DNA of 64,000 nucleotides from Streptomyces vilmorinianum (GCF_005517195.1 NZ_CP040244.1:2064001-2128000), one strand, 5' to 3'. Positions 43,277 to 51,793 are shown, counted from the stretch's first letter. Notes: a model not told the origin generated them from the sequence alone. Translations and numbers: made by a program.

Positions 43277-43348
43277 GCCCCGGGTGGGATTCGAACCCAC
43301 GCTGTATGGTGTTTGAGACCATCGCCTCTTCCGCTGGGCTACCGGGGC
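43277..43348 (-). tRNA. tRNA with anticodon CAA (reads Leu UUG), class I shape
   Basis: A 72-base cloverleaf: perfect seven-pair acceptor (gccccgg/ccggggc), D arm with a three-pair gcc/ggc stem, perfect five-pair anticodon stem (atggt/accat) with loop ctcaaac, five-base variable loop acagc, and perfect five-pair T stem (gtggg/cccac) with loop ttcgaat. The anticodon CAA is at 43313-43315. CCA is not encoded. Bacterial tRNA-Leu normally has a long variable arm, so the leucine identity suggested by the anticodon conflicts with the short variable loop. Confidence 0.85.
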
Positions 43349-43447
43349 TCCTTCGAAACGAAGGTCAGTGGCAACCTGCTGTGCCTCAAACATACAGGAC
43401 CTAGGTAGGCTCATGTAGCAGTACCTGCCCCGCAACGAGGAGCCCCC

Positions 43448-44104
43448 GTGACCGCCCCCGAGTCGCCCCAGCCCGCCGCCGACGACGACCAGTCGCACGT
43501 CCCGCCGCTGACGACCCGCGTCGTCATCGCCGAGGACGAGGCTCTCATCCGCCTCGACCTCAAAGAGATGCTCGAAGAAGAGGGCTACTCGGTCGTCGGC
43601 GAGGCCGGCGACGGCGCTCGGGCCGTCGAGCTCGCCCGTGAGCACCGGCCCGACCTCGTCATCCTCGATGTGAAGATGCCGGTCCTGGACGGGATCTCCG
43701 CGGCCGAGAAGATCGCCGGCGAGTCCATCGCCCCGGTCCTGATGCTGACCGCCTTCTCGCAGCGCGATCTCGTCGAGCGGGCGCGGGACGCCGGTGCCAT
43801 GGCGTACCTCGTGAAGCCGTTCAGCAAGAGCGATGTGGTGCCGGCGATCGAGATGGCCGTGTCCCGTTTCGCGGAGCTGCGGGCTCTGGAGAAGGAGGTC
43901 GCCGACCTCTCCCAGCGTCTGGAGACGCGCAAGCTGGTCGACCGGGCGAAGAGCATCCTGCAGACGCAGTACGGCCTCACCGAGCCCGCCGCGTTCCGGT
44001 GGATCCAGAAGACGTCGATGGACCGTCGTATGTCGATGCAGCAGGTCGCCGAGGCGGTCATCGAGGACGCCGAGGAGAAGAAGGCGGCGAAGGGCCAGCA
44101 GTAG
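43448..44104 (+). CDS. pdtaR: ANTAR-domain response regulator (PdtaR-like antiterminator)
   Basis: A 218-residue cytoplasmic protein, GTG 43448. A disordered N-terminus of about 22 residues; receiver domain 24-140 with the acidic pocket AEDEALIR, phosphoacceptor Asp74 (VILDVKMP), Thr100 (LMLTAFS) and Lys122 (LVKPFSK). A coiled linker LEKEVADLSQRLETRKLVDR leads into the ANTAR RNA-binding domain (AKSILQTQYGLTEPAAFRWI, then MSMQQVAEAV). Phosphorylation by a histidine kinase of PdtaS type elsewhere would promote dimerisation and binding of paired RNA hairpins to prevent termination. Confidence 0.93.
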   Translation: MTAPESPQPAADDDQSHVPPLTTRVVIAEDEALIRLDLKEMLEEEGYSVVGEAGDGARAVELAREHRPDLVILDVKMPVLDGISAAEKIAGESIAPVLMLTAFSQRDLVERARDAGAMAYLVKPFSKSDVVPAIEMAVSRFAELRALEKEVADLSQRLETRKLVDRAKSILQTQYGLTEPAAFRWIQKTSMDRRMSMQQVAEAVIEDAEEKKAAKGQQ

Positions 44105-44124
44105 CCCGTCCCGTACGACAGGAG

Positions 44125-44158
44125 AAGGCCCGCCCCACTACGTTGTGGGACGGGCCTT
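44125..44158. terminator. Bidirectional terminator between pdtaR and livF
   Basis: A 14-pair stem with one mismatch (aaggcccgccccac with gtgggacgggcctt) and a six-base loop between convergent genes. Confidence 0.85.
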
Positions 44159-44171
44159 CCGCTTCGTGGGG

Positions 44172-44888
44172 TTACTCCTCGCCGAGGTACGTCTTGCGGA
44201 CGTCGTCGTTGTGGAGGAGGTCCTGGCCGGTGCCGGAGAGCTTGATGGTGCCGACCTCCAGGACGTAGCCGTAGTCCGCCAGGGAGAGGGCGGCCTGTGC
44301 GTTCTGCTCGATGAGCAGGATCGTCATGCCCTCGGCCTTGAGGGTGGAGATGGTCTCCATGATCTTCTGCATCATGATCGGGGAGAGGCCCATGGACGGC
44401 TCGTCCAGCATGAGCAGCTTGGGCTGGGACATCAGGGCGCGGCCCATCGCCAGCATCTGCTGCTCGCCGCCGGAGAGGGTGCCGGCGGCCTGCTTGCGAC
44501 GTTCGCCCAGGATGGGGAAGAGGTCGTAGGCGCGCTGGATGTCCTTCTCGATGCCGTCCTTGTCGCTGCGGAGGAAGGCTCCGAGCTGGAGGTTCTCGGC
44601 GATGGTGAGGCGGGGGAAGATGTGCCGGCCTTCGGGGGAGTGGGCCATGCCGAGGGAGACGACCTTGTGGGCGGGGATGCCGTTGAGCACCTGGCCGTCG
44701 AAGGTGATCTTTCCCGCGGCGGGCTTGATGAGGCCGGAGAGGGTGCGCAGGGTGGTGGTCTTGCCGGCTCCGTTGGTGCCGATCAGGGCGACGACCTGGC
44801 CGGCTTCGACGGAGAAGGAGATGCCCTTGACGGCTTCGATCTTGCCGTAGGCGACCCGGAGGTCTTCGACCTCGAGGAGTGCGGTCAC
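44172..44888 (-). CDS. livF: Branched-chain amino-acid ABC transporter ATPase LivF
   Basis: A 238-residue ATPase, with the GTG start set by a GTGA overlap with livG. Walker A GTNGAGKTTT, signature LSGGEQQMLAMGRAL, Walker B LLMLDEPSMGLSP, and switch His replaced by Gln in the IEQN motif, which is typical of LivF. One of two ATPases that power uptake of Leu/Ile/Val or related amino acids. It is the last gene of the livKHMGF operon. Confidence 0.95.
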   Translation of the reverse strand: MTALLEVEDLRVAYGKIEAVKGISFSVEAGQVVALIGTNGAGKTTTLRTLSGLIKPAAGKITFDGQVLNGIPAHKVVSLGMAHSPEGRHIFPRLTIAENLQLGAFLRSDKDGIEKDIQRAYDLFPILGERRKQAAGTLSGGEQQMLAMGRALMSQPKLLMLDEPSMGLSPIMMQKIMETISTLKAEGMTILLIEQNAQAALSLADYGYVLEVGTIKLSGTGQDLLHNDDVRKTYLGEE

Positions 44889-45949
44889 TTGGTGTCTCCT
44901 TCGGTGGTGCTGTCCGCGTCGGCTGCGGGGGTGTCGGCCGCGGGGGCGTCGTCCTCCGTGGCGTCGTCGGAGTTCTCGGCCTCGGCCGTCTCGGCGGCCT
45001 CCTCCGTGGCCTCGGCGGCTTCCTCCGTGGCCTCTGCCGCCTCGGCCGCCTCGGCGGCTTCCGCGGCTTCGGCGGCTTCGGCCGCGTGGACCTCGGCCGC
45101 TTCGACCTCGGCGAGTTCCTCCGCGCCCGGGGCGCCCTCGAAGGGGGTGCCGAGGTAGGCGGCCACGACGCGCTCGTCGCCCTGGACGACCTCGGAGGTG
45201 CCTTCGACGAGCTTCTCGCCCTGGACGAGGACGGCGACGCGGTCGCACAGGTTGAAGATGAACTTCATGTCGTGCTCGATGACGAGGACGGCGATGCCCT
45301 GGTCACGGATCGCGAAGACGAGCTCTTCGGTGGCGCGGGTCTCGTTCTGGTTCATGCCGGCGGTGGGCTCGTCGAGGAGGAGCAGGCCGGGGTCGCTGGC
45401 GAGTGCCCGGGCGATCTCCAGCTTGCGCTGTTCGCCGTAGGGCAGGTTGCGGGCGAGGTGTTCGGCCTTGTTGGCGAGGCCGACGAACTCGAGGAGTTCC
45501 ATGGCGCGTTCGCGCGAGGCTTCCTCGGCCTTCTTGAAGCCGGGTCCGCGCAGGAGTGCGGACCAGAGGCCCTCCTTGGTCCGGGTGTGGCGTCCGACGA
45601 GGACGTTTTCCAGGACCGTCATGTTGGAGAAGAGGCGGATGTTCTGGAAGGTGCGGGCGATGCCGGCTTTGGTGACCAGGTGCGGCTTGGGCGGCAGCAC
45701 GGTCCCCTTGTAGCTGACCTGGCCCTCGGTGGGGACGTACAGGCCGGTGAGGCAGTTGAAGAAGGTCGTCTTGCCGGCGCCGTTGGGGCCGATGAGTCCG
45801 ACGATCTCGCCCTGGCGGACGGTGAGGTCCACTCCGCGTACGGCGGTCAGGCCGCCGAAGCGCATGGTGACGCCGCTGGCTTCGAGGACGGCGGCGGCGG
45901 TGGCCGCGTCGGTGGTGGACTTGGTGGTGGTGGTCGTCATGGTGTTCAC
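44885..45949 (-). CDS. livG: Branched-chain amino-acid ABC transporter ATPase LivG with long acidic tail
   Basis: A 354-residue protein with GTG start at 45949. The ATPase core covers about residues 20-266: Walker A GPNGAGKTTF, ARTFQNIRLF, signature LPYGEQRKLEIARAL, Walker B LLLLDEPTAGMNQ, and IEHDM with the switch His. After AAYLGTPFEG comes an 88-residue tail that is almost only Ala, Glu, Thr and Asp, including six consecutive (A)EA-type triplets. Typical LivG ends near the start of this tail. The start overlaps the livM stop by four bases. Confidence 0.95.
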   Translation of the reverse strand: MNTMTTTTTKSTTDAATAAAVLEASGVTMRFGGLTAVRGVDLTVRQGEIVGLIGPNGAGKTTFFNCLTGLYVPTEGQVSYKGTVLPPKPHLVTKAGIARTFQNIRLFSNMTVLENVLVGRHTRTKEGLWSALLRGPGFKKAEEASRERAMELLEFVGLANKAEHLARNLPYGEQRKLEIARALASDPGLLLLDEPTAGMNQNETRATEELVFAIRDQGIAVLVIEHDMKFIFNLCDRVAVLVQGEKLVEGTSEVVQGDERVVAAYLGTPFEGAPGAEELAEVEAAEVHAAEAAEAAEAAEAAEAAEATEEAAEATEEAAETAEAENSDDATEDDAPAADTPAADADSTTEGDTK

Positions 45950-47718
45950 GCCCCTGCCTTCGCGGTGCCGACGCCCGACTCGGGGGACGGTCGTTGCTCC
46001 GGTACGTCAGGTGTCTCGTCGTTCTCGTGGAATTCGAGCTTGGCTCGCTTGTTGGCGATGAGGCCCTCGGGGCGGAAGCGCATGAGCAGGATGAGGGCGA
46101 TGCCGAAGACGAGGAGCTGGTAGTCCTGGAGGAACGACAGCTTGGCCGGGATGAGGAAGAGGAGTGCGGCGCCGAGGATGGGGCCGCGGACGGTGCCCAT
46201 GCCGCCGAGGATGACGGCGGCGAGGAGGAATACGGAGTTCGGGGGCACGGGGCCGGCGAAGACGTAGTTCTCGGGGACGACCGTCGTGTTGACGTGGGCC
46301 TGGATGGTGCCGGCGAGGCCGGCGAGGGTGGCGCCGAGGGCGAAGGCGATGAGCTTGACGCGGAAGCCGTTGATGCCCATGGCGGTGGCGGCTGTCTCGT
46401 CTTCGCGGATGGCGACCCAGGAGCGGCCGATGCGGCTGTTGGCGGCGCGGGTGAAGACGACGATGACGAGGGCCATCACGAGCAGCATGAGCAGGTAGTA
46501 GTTGGCGTAGGCGCCGAGCTCGATGCCGAGGATGGTGTGGGCTTCGCCGAAGTTGTAGCCGAAGAACTCCAGCTGCGGGATGTTCGGGATGCCGTTGGGG
46601 CCGTTGGTGACCTTGGGGCCCGAGACGCCGTCGAGGTTGCCCATGGCGATGCGGAAGATCTCTCCGAAGCCGAGGGTGACGATGGCGAGGTAGTCGCCGC
46701 GCAGGCGGAGGGTGGGGGCTCCGATGACCACGCCGAAGACGAGCGAGGCGATGGCGCCGGTGAGGACGGCGGCCCAGAAGGGGAACTGGATGCCGAGGGC
46801 GGAGGAGGTGGCCCCGGAGACCAGTGCGGCGGTGTAGGCGCCGACGCCGAGGAAGGCGACGTAGCCGAGGTCGAGGAGGCCGGCGAGGCCGACGACGATG
46901 TTCAGGCCGAGGGCGACGGTCGCGAAGATGAGGATGTTGACCGCGATGAGGGTGTAGGTGTCGCCGCTCTGCTGGATGAACGGGAAGGCGATCGCGGCGG
47001 CCAGGCTGGCGGTGATGGTGACCTGGCGGTTGTTCGCGGTGATCGTGGAGATGCGCTCGATGAGCCCGGACTTGAGCAGGGCGGTCGCGGCGAATCCGAC
47101 GAGGATCAGGTACGCGATGAAGAGCTGGGGTTCCGAGTCCTCGGTGTCGATGCCGAAGGTGACCACGTAGAGGCCGACGGCGAAGACGGCGACGATGATC
47201 AGGATCTCGGCCCAGGACGGCAGTCGCTTGGCGGGGGCCGCCTTGCGGGTGTCGTCGGGCAGCTTGTACGCGGCGATGGCGGGGACGGCGGAGGCGAGGA
47301 CGGCGATGCCGGCGCCGGGTTCGAGGTCCACCAGGGCGCCGAGCTCCACGATGATGGAGAGGGCGGTGAAGGTGGTGGTGACGAAGGTGCCGAGGGCCAG
47401 GATCCACAGGGCCTTGCGGGCGCCGGTGGGGGTGAGCCAGCCGAGTCCCTTGACGCCGAGCGCGGAGAGCGCGTGGGCGGCGGTGAGGACGGCCCCGATG
47501 AGGGTGAGGATCTGGAGGGGGGCGGGGTAGCCGTAGATCGTGAGGTTGCCGGGGAAGGCGGTGGTCCACGTCCAGGCGAGGAAGGCGCTGAGGATGGTGG
47601 CCAGGCTGCCGCCGACGGCGGTGTAGAGCAGGGTGGTGCGGCTGATGCCCGACTGCTCCGCGGTGGCGTCCTGGGTGGCCTCTGCGGTGGTGGTGCTGTT
47701 GGTGGTCATGGTTCTCAC
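45946..47718 (-). CDS. livM: Branched-chain amino-acid ABC transporter permease LivM (extended)
   Basis: A 590-residue membrane protein, GTG start 47718 overlapping the livH stop. The conserved permease begins near residue 255 (ILIFATVALGLNIVVGLAGL, then LDLGYVAFLGVGAYTAALVS) and ends with RFRPEGLIANKR. The first 250 residues hold additional hydrophobic helices (FLAWTWTTAFPGNL, LWILALGTFVTTTFTALSII and others), which are absent from short LivM proteins of about 320-420 residues but occur in some actinobacteria. It forms the translocation channel with LivH. Confidence 0.93.
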   Translation of the reverse strand: MRTMTTNSTTTAEATQDATAEQSGISRTTLLYTAVGGSLATILSAFLAWTWTTAFPGNLTIYGYPAPLQILTLIGAVLTAAHALSALGVKGLGWLTPTGARKALWILALGTFVTTTFTALSIIVELGALVDLEPGAGIAVLASAVPAIAAYKLPDDTRKAAPAKRLPSWAEILIIVAVFAVGLYVVTFGIDTEDSEPQLFIAYLILVGFAATALLKSGLIERISTITANNRQVTITASLAAAIAFPFIQQSGDTYTLIAVNILIFATVALGLNIVVGLAGLLDLGYVAFLGVGAYTAALVSGATSSALGIQFPFWAAVLTGAIASLVFGVVIGAPTLRLRGDYLAIVTLGFGEIFRIAMGNLDGVSGPKVTNGPNGIPNIPQLEFFGYNFGEAHTILGIELGAYANYYLLMLLVMALVIVVFTRAANSRIGRSWVAIREDETAATAMGINGFRVKLIAFALGATLAGLAGTIQAHVNTTVVPENYVFAGPVPPNSVFLLAAVILGGMGTVRGPILGAALLFLIPAKLSFLQDYQLLVFGIALILLMRFRPEGLIANKRAKLEFHENDETPDVPEQRPSPESGVGTAKAGA

Positions 47719-48647
47719 GCCCTGTCCGCGACGCGCTCGCCGAGCAGGCCTTGGGGCCTGACGAGGAGGACGACGATGAGGAGTACGAACGCCCAGACGT
47801 TGGACCAGGCTCCACCGCCGAGCTGCTGCATGCCGGGGATGTCCTCGATGTAGGCGATCGAGAGGGCCTCGGCGAGGCCGAGGACGACGCCGCCGACCAT
47901 GGCTCCGTAGATGTTGCCGATGCCGCCGAGGACGGCTGCGGTGAAGGCCTTGAGGCCGAGGATGAAGCCCATCTCCCAGCCGATCTGTCCGCGGTCGAGG
48001 CCGTAGGCGACGGCGGCGACGGCGGCGAACGCGGCACCGATGGCGAAGGCCATGACGATGATGCGGTCGGTGTTGATGCCCATGAGCTTGGCGGTGTCGG
48101 GGTCCTGCGCGGTGGCCTGCATGGCGCGGCCGCTGCGGCTCTTGGAGACGAAGACGCCGAGGGCGAGCATGCAGAGCGGGGCGAGCGCGAGGATGAACGC
48201 GTCGGCGCGCTGGATGGCGAGGCTTTCGGTGATCTTGAAGGCTTCGCCGGTGAACTCGGGGAAGCGTACGGCCACCTTGGCGTCCGGGTAGAACTGCCAG
48301 ACCAGCTGCTGGAGCATGATCGAGAGGCCGATGGCCGTGATGAGGGGGGCGAGTCGTGGTGCGCTGCGCAGCGGTCTGTACGCGAACCGCTCGGCTGCGG
48401 TCGCGACGGCCACGGAGGCGATCGCGCCACCGATGATCATGAGCGGTATCGCCACCAGCAGGGAGGTGCCGCTCGGGAGAGCGGTGTAGGTGGTGAGGGC
48501 GCCGAAGCCCCCGATCATGAAGATCTCGCCGTGGGCGAAGTTGATGAGCTGGACGATGCCGTAGACCATGGTGTACCCGATGGCGACGAGGCCATAAAGG
48601 GCACCGAGGGCAAGGCCGTTGGCCAGCTGTTGCGGCAGTTCGTTCAC
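47715..48647 (-). CDS. livH: Branched-chain amino-acid ABC transporter permease LivH
   Basis: A 310-residue permease with about eight membrane helices, GTG start at 48647. Conserved start LANGLALGALYGLVAIGYTM, then VYGIVQLINFAHGEIFMIGG, and the EAA-like loop AMQATAQDPDTAKLMGI that contacts the ATPases. It forms the channel with LivM. A strong hairpin separates it from livK, which usually sets a higher level of binding protein than of permease. Confidence 0.95.
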   Translation of the reverse strand: MNELPQQLANGLALGALYGLVAIGYTMVYGIVQLINFAHGEIFMIGGFGALTTYTALPSGTSLLVAIPLMIIGGAIASVAVATAAERFAYRPLRSAPRLAPLITAIGLSIMLQQLVWQFYPDAKVAVRFPEFTGEAFKITESLAIQRADAFILALAPLCMLALGVFVSKSRSGRAMQATAQDPDTAKLMGINTDRIIVMAFAIGAAFAAVAAVAYGLDRGQIGWEMGFILGLKAFTAAVLGGIGNIYGAMVGGVVLGLAEALSIAYIEDIPGMQQLGGGAWSNVWAFVLLIVVLLVRPQGLLGERVADRA

Positions 48648-48681
48648 CGCAGGGCCTCCGATGAGCGTGTCGGATAAGACT

Positions 48682-48714
48682 CCGCGCGAGGGCGCTGTTT
48701 GCGCCCTCGCGCGG
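48682..48714 (-). terminator. Hairpin between livK and livH (partial terminator or mRNA stabiliser)
   Basis: A perfect 14-pair stem (ccgcgcgagggcgc with gcgccctcgcgcgg) and a five-base loop tgttt, 46 bases after the livK stop codon. It probably attenuates transcription into the permease/ATPase genes or protects the livK mRNA 3' end. Confidence 0.85.
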
Positions 48715-48760
48715 CTCTGTTCAGTGGTTCAGTGGTTCGGTGCGAGGTGGGTGCGGGCGA

Positions 48761-49996
48761 CTACTGGGTGAAGGTGTCGCTCTTGACGTCGATCCACTTG
48801 CCGCCCTCGACCTTGTAGACGGTGAGCTGCTTGTTGGTGGTGTCGCCGTACTCGTCGAAGGAGACCTTGCCGGTCACACCGTCGAAGGAGACCTTGCCCA
48901 GGGCCTCGGTGACCTTGGCGCGGGCGTCGGCCGGGACCTTGCCGCCGTTGGCGGCGACGACGGCCTTGACGGCCTGGATGATCGCCCAGCCGGCGTCGTA
49001 GGAGTAGCCGCCGTAGGCCGCGTAGGGGTCCTTGTAGCCGGCCGCGGTGTAGTCGGCGATGAACTTCTTGGCGGTGTCGAGCTTCTCGACCGGGTAGCCG
49101 ATCGAGGTGGCGAGGTCACCGTCGTTGGCCACGCCGGAGGCGCTGACGAAGGCCGGGTCGTAGATGCCGTCGCCACCCATGGTGGGGATCTTGGCTCCGG
49201 CCTTCTTGATCTGGTCGGAGAGCAGGCCACCCTCGGGGTACTGGCCGCCGAAGTAGACGGAGTCGGCGCCGGAGGTCTTGACCTTGTCGGCGGTGGAGGA
49301 GAAGTCGGTCTCCTTCACGGTGACGTGGTCGGTGCCGACGACCTGGCCGCCGAGGCGCTTGAACTCGTCGGTGAAGATCGCGGCGAGGCCGGCGCCGTAG
49401 GTCTGCTTGTCGTCGACGACGAAGACCTTCTTCTTGCCGGCGTCCTTGAAGAGGTACTGGGCGGCGAACTTGCCCTGGACCACGTCGGTGGCGGCGGTGC
49501 GGAAGTAGGTCGGGAAGGGGCGCTTGAACTCGCCCTTGCCCCAGTTGTCGCCCTGGGAGAGCGAGGGGTTGGTGTTGGCGGGGGAGACCTGCGCCAGCTT
49601 GGCGGCGGCGAAGACGCCCTGCATCTGCTGGGCGACGCCGGAGTTCAGCGGGCCGACGACGCCGAGGACGTCCTTGTTGCCGACGAGCTTGGTGGCGTTG
49701 GCCTGACCGGAGGCGGGGACGGCCTGGTCGTCCAGGGCCTCGATCTTGAAGGTGACGCCGGGGACTTCCTTGTTCTTGTTGGCGGTCTGTACCGCCAGGT
49801 CCACGGAGTTCTTGATGCCCTGGCCCAGCGCGGAGAGGGAGCCCGTGAGGGGCGCGTCGACGCCGATGACGACGGTGGTGGTGCCGCCGGCGTTGTCGCT
49901 GTTCCCGCCCTTGTCGTCGCGCGATCCGCAGGCGGTGAGGGTGAGTGCTCCCGTGGTGATCACGGTGGTGAGGATGAGCAAGGAACGGTGTCGCAC
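48761..49996 (-). CDS. livK: Branched-chain amino-acid binding lipoprotein LivK
   Basis: A 411-residue precursor, GTG 49996. The signal peptide ends in the lipobox LTAC (LTLTACGSRDDKG), so the mature protein is anchored outside the membrane. A periplasmic-binding fold of the Leu/Ile/Val family: VVIGVDAPLTGSLSALGQGI, VLGVVGPLNSGVAQQM, FRTAATDVVQGKFAAQYL, VYFGGQYPEGGLL. It delivers amino acids to LivHM. First gene of the leftward operon. Confidence 0.95.
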   Translation of the reverse strand: MRHRSLLILTTVITTGALTLTACGSRDDKGGNSDNAGGTTTVVIGVDAPLTGSLSALGQGIKNSVDLAVQTANKNKEVPGVTFKIEALDDQAVPASGQANATKLVGNKDVLGVVGPLNSGVAQQMQGVFAAAKLAQVSPANTNPSLSQGDNWGKGEFKRPFPTYFRTAATDVVQGKFAAQYLFKDAGKKKVFVVDDKQTYGAGLAAIFTDEFKRLGGQVVGTDHVTVKETDFSSTADKVKTSGADSVYFGGQYPEGGLLSDQIKKAGAKIPTMGGDGIYDPAFVSASGVANDGDLATSIGYPVEKLDTAKKFIADYTAAGYKDPYAAYGGYSYDAGWAIIQAVKAVVAANGGKVPADARAKVTEALGKVSFDGVTGKVSFDEYGDTTNKQLTVYKVEGGKWIDVKSDTFTQ

Positions 49997-50441
49997 GATG
50001 AATCCTTTCCCTGGCGCGGCCCCCTCGAGCTGAGTGGTGCCGTGAAGCTTTCGCTGGAGGTGCCGTTGGTGAGTGCCGGGCCGTACTGGGGATGACTGGG
50101 TGGTGCAGGCCGTGCAGTGGACGCGCCCGGCGGCGCGGTGACTGGCCGTGACTCTAAGCGCAGGTGGGGGAGGTGGGGAGCGAGGAGGTCAGGATGTGAC
50201 TGTCTTGTTATCGCGAGGGGGAGAGGAGGTGGACACCGGGTGGGCAAACCGGGGCATTGCGGTCGTCGGTGTGGTGTTCACATCGTGAGAACGTGCAGTT
50301 CCGCTAAGGGGCTTGAACGGATCTTGGTCCTGTCTGATCGCTCTTGATGCTGTCCGGATATCGGACAAGCCCTCAAATCTCAGCGGACGAAACGCTGAGT
50401 GAGCCGCACCACTTTTTCGATCATGAGAATGTCACGGAGAG
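49997..50441. other. Gene-free interval upstream of livK
   Basis: About 445 bases between the livK start and the 3' end of the lipoprotein gene (both on the minus strand). It must hold the livK promoter and the lipoprotein terminator. I see only a G-rich purine run (50163-50190) and no convincing -35/-10 pair, hairpin or RNA gene. Confidence 0.6.
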
Positions 50442-50861
50442 TCACGGCGGCGAGGTGCTCGACCCGGGCCCCGGGGGAGGCTTCCAGTTCTCCGAGCTCC
50501 CCGTCGCGCCGTTCGCCGACGCGCACCGTCTTCGGGTCTCGTGGTCGACCGAGGCCAGCGCCGCCTCGCGGCCCTCCGCCCGTTCCTTGGCGCGGGCGGC
50601 GGCGAGCACCTCGTCGTGGAGGGTCAACTGCTCGTTGGAGAGCCCCTTCTGCTCCCAGTCGAGCCCCGCCCATTTGCTGCCCTTGAGCGCTTCTTTCACC
50701 CAGTACGCGACGAGGTCGGTGCAGATGTCCACCGCTGTACGGACCTGGGGCGCCGGGGCGGGTCGGTCGTCCGCGCCGCAGCCGGCGAGCGTCGCCCCCA
50801 TGGCGACGGCCAGGACCGCGCAGAGGGCGGTCCTGGCCGGTGTGTGCGGCGAGAGGCCCAT
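50442..50861 (-). CDS. Small lipoprotein, hypothetical
   Basis: A 139-residue precursor, ATG 50861. Signal peptide with lipobox LAGC (AVAMGATLAGCGADD), then a mature region with VRTAVDICTDLVAYWVKEAL, a pair of further Cys, and a Pro/Ser/Gly-rich end. It resembles conserved small Streptomyces lipoproteins of unknown function. The C-terminal 25 residues are low complexity, and the frame could be wrong there. Confidence 0.75.
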   Translation of the reverse strand: MGLSPHTPARTALCAVLAVAMGATLAGCGADDRPAPAPQVRTAVDICTDLVAYWVKEALKGSKWAGLDWEQKGLSNEQLTLHDEVLAAARAKERAEGREAALASVDHETRRRCASANGATGSSENWKPPPGPGSSTSPP

Positions 50862-50908
50862 GAAACGACGCTAGGGGATCGCCGCTGCGGGCACAACAGG
50901 AAGCGGTG

Positions 50909-51793
50909 TTACGGCAGTTGGACGAACGGCGCGAGGAAGGAGCGGGCGCCCGGGGTGTCGAGCCGGTACACCACGTTCGTGGCGTAGCAGGGCGTGTCGC
51001 CCGTGATCGTGGTGGCGACCAGGGTCAGCCTGCCGTCCAGCGTGGCGAAGTTCGGGCCGCCCGAATCGCCATAGCAGGCGCCGCCGTTGCCCTGCGGTGC
51101 GGTCATGGCGAGCCGGATCCAGGCGTCGTTGAGCGCGTTGAAGGTGACCGGCGCCTTGAGGCGGACGCCGCCGCCCGGGTGGGTCTGGCCGCCCGGCCCG
51201 CGCCGCGCCTCCTGGGTGCCGTATCCGGCGACGAGGAACGAGGTGTCGTTCAGCCCCTGGGGGCCGAGCGCGGAGAGCGCGCCCGCGGCGGGGAGGGCGG
51301 CGGGCTTGAACGACCAGCGCTCCTTCACCTTGGCGGCGGGCAGCTCGATCACCGAGATGTCGTGGGTGTCGGCGGCCGGGCCGGGGTAGGCCGGGTGGTT
51401 GTGCGCCGCGCCCTCGACGGCCACGGCCTTCGCCACGGCGGTCGGGTCGCCCGGGTGCTCGGCGGCGGCCTTGTCCAGGCCGCCCTGCACGTCCTGGTCG
51501 AGCGACACGTAGAACCGGACGTTCTCCGGCCAGTCGGTGGTGCAGTGCGCCGCGGTCAGGAAGGTGTCCGCGTCGATCATGGTGCCGGAGCAGACCCAGT
51601 CGACCCGGTCGGGCGTGCTCGGGTCGCCGTCGTTGTCCCAGGTCGCGACGAGCGCGCCGACCTCGGTGCGCTCGGGCGCGGGGGTCGCGTTGTACGAGTT
51701 GATCGCTGCGGACGGGATCGCGGTGGCGAGAACGGCAGCGCAGGCCGCGGCTGTGACGGCGGTCGCCACGGTGGTGGTGCGTACGGCGGTCAA
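50909..51793 (-). CDS. Secreted trypsin-fold serine protease
   Basis: A 294-residue precursor. The likely start is TTG 51793, six bases after gagggg; the frame is open further but that region is low complexity. Signal peptide (TTTVATAVTAAACAAVLATA), then GALVATWDNDGD. Catalytic His83 (LTAAHC), Asp145 (THDISVIEL), Ser244 (CYGDSGGP). The residue at chymotrypsin position 189 is Gly, so Arg/Lys specificity is not expected. Substrate is unknown. A second Cys pair closes the active-site loops. Confidence 0.87.
   Translation of the reverse strand: MTAVRTTTVATAVTAAACAAVLATAIPSAAINSYNATPAPERTEVGALVATWDNDGDPSTPDRVDWVCSGTMIDADTFLTAAHCTTDWPENVRFYVSLDQDVQGGLDKAAAEHPGDPTAVAKAVAVEGAAHNHPAYPGPAADTHDISVIELPAAKVKERWSFKPAALPAAGALSALGPQGLNDTSFLVAGYGTQEARRGPGGQTHPGGGVRLKAPVTFNALNDAWIRLAMTAPQGNGGACYGDSGGPNFATLDGRLTLVATTITGDTPCYATNVVYRLDTPGARSFLAPFVQLP

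Noticed and set aside
38281..43440. A complete tRNA-integrated genomic island with att sites
   Set aside because: No integrase gene and no second copy of the tRNA 3' end were found; the interval looks like piecemeal insertions.
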